A DNA stretch of 36,979 bases from Nitrospira sp. (lineage in GTDB: Bacteria; Nitrospirota; Nitrospiria; Nitrospirales; Nitrospiraceae), in the NCBI GenBank assembly GCA_024330945.1, contig JANDJJ010000012.1:1-36979 (forward strand), in the 5' to 3' direction. The notes beneath the pieces were generated by a model, which saw nothing but the letters and a program-made list of their open reading frames with translations, was not told the origin of the DNA and made no database searches. The translations under genes were made by a program, and so were the position numbers. Shown here one piece after another: positions 36,381 through 36,979 of the stretch (positions are counted from its first letter, which is position 1; every line of letters begins with the position of its first letter).

Positions 36381-36413
36381 TATTTCGAAATAGCTGATGG
36401 TACGAAGTTTCGT
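36381..36413. other. Palindromes behind the PilZ gene
   Basis: TATTTCGAAATA (36381-36392) is a perfect 12-bp palindrome just after the PilZ stop. ACGAA and TTCGT (36402-36406 and 36409-36413) form a second inverted repeat with a 2-nt centre. The spacing between them is about 20 bp. They could be regulator sites or the end of the transcript; there is no T-run. Confidence 0.5.
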
Positions 36414-36523
36414 CTCGATCTGTCTGCTTTGCTGTGTCTAGGGGGTGATTGTAACCCTCCCGTAAAATCGGGCCATGCATAACTAGAGGTCTTCCGGCAA
36501 ACTACGATGCCAAGGAGGCCACG

Positions 36524-36790
36524 ATGCGCAAGAGCAGATTTAGCGAGAGCCAGATTGTTGGAATACTGAAAGAAGTTGAAGCGGGGCGGCTGGTCAAGGA
36601 CGTATGCCGGGAGCATGGCATCTCGGATGCGACCTACTACCAGTGGAAATCAAAGTACGGCGGGATGGAGATATCCGACATCAAGCGCCTGCGGGAGCTC
36701 GAAGATGAGAACCGCAAGCTCAAGCTGATGGTGGCTGACCTGAGCCTGGAGAACAAGGCCATCAAGGAAGTATTTGGTTTAAAACGTTAA
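36524..36790 (+). CDS. IS3-family transposase OrfA
   Basis: The 88-residue OrfA is the DNA-binding part of the transposase. It has a helix-turn-helix typical of the family (RFSESQIVGILKEVEAGR, then DVCREHGISDATYYQWKSKYGG), followed by a leucine-zipper-like coil (LRELEDENRKLKLMVADLSL) that pairs subunits. AAGGAGG at 36512-36518, 5 nt before the ATG, is a strong ribosome binding site. It ends a few codons after FGLK. The frameshift site near its end allows fusion with OrfB. The sequence is of the type with MEISD and ENRKLK, near the IS407 group, although I cannot fix the subgroup. Confidence 0.93.
   Translation: MRKSRFSESQIVGILKEVEAGRLVKDVCREHGISDATYYQWKSKYGGMEISDIKRLRELEDENRKLKLMVADLSLENKAIKEVFGLKR
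36778..36784 (+). promoter_or_regulatory. Programmed -1 frameshift site TTTAAAA
   Basis: Read in the orfA frame the heptamer is T TTA AAA, of the X XXY YYZ type that allows tandem slippage by one base. It lies two codons before the orfA stop. After slippage the ribosome reads ACG TTA AGC and continues into the orfB frame. This is how IS3 elements make the fused OrfAB transposase. No downstream structure was evaluated. Confidence 0.6.
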
Positions 36791-36979
36791 GCCCCGGCCA
36801 GAAACGTGGTGCCGCCACGGAATTGCAGCAGCATGGTCTGAGTCAGCGCAGCGCCTGCAAGGCGCTGGGGTTATCGAGGTCGGTCTACACCTACCGGCCT
36901 GATCCGGATGCCGACGATGAAATCATCGCCGTGTTGCAGGAACTGGCGGAACGCTACCCGGCCCGGGGCTTTGGCAAAT
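36790..36979 (+). CDS. IS3-family transposase OrfB, 5' part only
   Basis: In the -1 frame relative to orfA the sequence encodes SPGQKRGAATELQQHG, then LSQRSACKALGLSRSVYTYR, and ends at the window edge with LAERYPARGFGK. This is the N-terminal helical part of IS3 OrfB, before the DDE catalytic core, which must lie beyond the edge. No stop interrupts it, so the element looks intact as far as it can be seen. There is no independent start codon in this part: expression would be by frameshift from orfA. Confidence 0.85.

Larger units (their letters stand above)
36433..36979 (+). mobile_element. Left part of an IS3-family insertion sequence
   Basis: The element carries orfA (36524-36790) and the start of orfB in the -1 frame, the standard IS3 layout. 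Its left end probably lies near 36433-36440, where TGTGTCTAGGGGG begins with the TG typical of IS3 ends; I could not confirm it because the right end is outside the window. It sits just behind the c-di-GMP island, in non-coding DNA, and interrupts nothing that I can see. Confidence 0.75.

Overview
The window is high-GC, gene-dense bacterial chromosome. I recognise about 28 protein-coding genes by family, and several more are small or of unknown function. No rRNA, tRNA or CRISPR array is visible. The mixture suggests a member of the Nitrospirota, with Nitrospira itself plausible: a hemE-hemH-hemY haem cluster, NtrY/NtrX, a cyclopropane fatty acid synthase beside a flavin reductase, PutA, Mrp with Rieske and LipA, and dense c-di-GMP and two-component signalling. 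This assignment is inference from gene content; there is no marker RNA to prove it.

Layout. (1) 1-3980: a leader with a minus-strand -10 box and a 15-bp tandem repeat, then the tight haem operon hemE-(small ORF)-hemH-hemY. (2) 4017-9472: a mostly leftward stretch with cfa, a cytochrome-b5-reductase-like flavoprotein, a membrane-anchored Sel1-repeat protein, a rightward hypothetical gene, and a membrane protein overlapping mazG. (3) 9473-11248: the least orderly part. It has about 600 bp without a recognisable gene, strong hairpins, a decayed IS1380-like transposase N-terminus, and then two small overlapping genes of unknown function. (4) 11249-15573: a DUF1844 protein and the ntrY-ntrX two-component pair. 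(5) 15707-17420: purM-purN. (6) 17595-22552: queG, an SRPBCC protein, thiE, bioD (whose 3' end overlaps thiE in antisense), a FabG-like SDR and an exported protein. (7) 22559-25525: a large bifunctional putA. (8) 25722-28305: mrp, a Rieske ferredoxin, an unknown 123-residue protein and lipA, closely spaced or overlapping and looking like an Fe-S/lipoate operon. (9) 28395-30035: phosphoglucomutase. (10) 30151-36376: a c-di-GMP signalling island. Two divergent HD-GYP/DUF3391 paralogues each overlap a partner by 4 nt, a hybrid histidine kinase on the left and a PilZ protein on the right. (11) About 36433 to the end: the left part of an IS3-family element with a TTTAAAA frameshift site, cut by the window edge.

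The most interesting places are the c-di-GMP island with one variant HD-GYP active site, the mrp-Rieske-unknown-lipA operon, the pair of small overlapping genes beside the IS remnant, promoter signals that suggest leaderless hemE and purM transcripts, and the bioD reading frame that runs into thiE. Most long antisense reading frames here are by-products of high GC and were left out.
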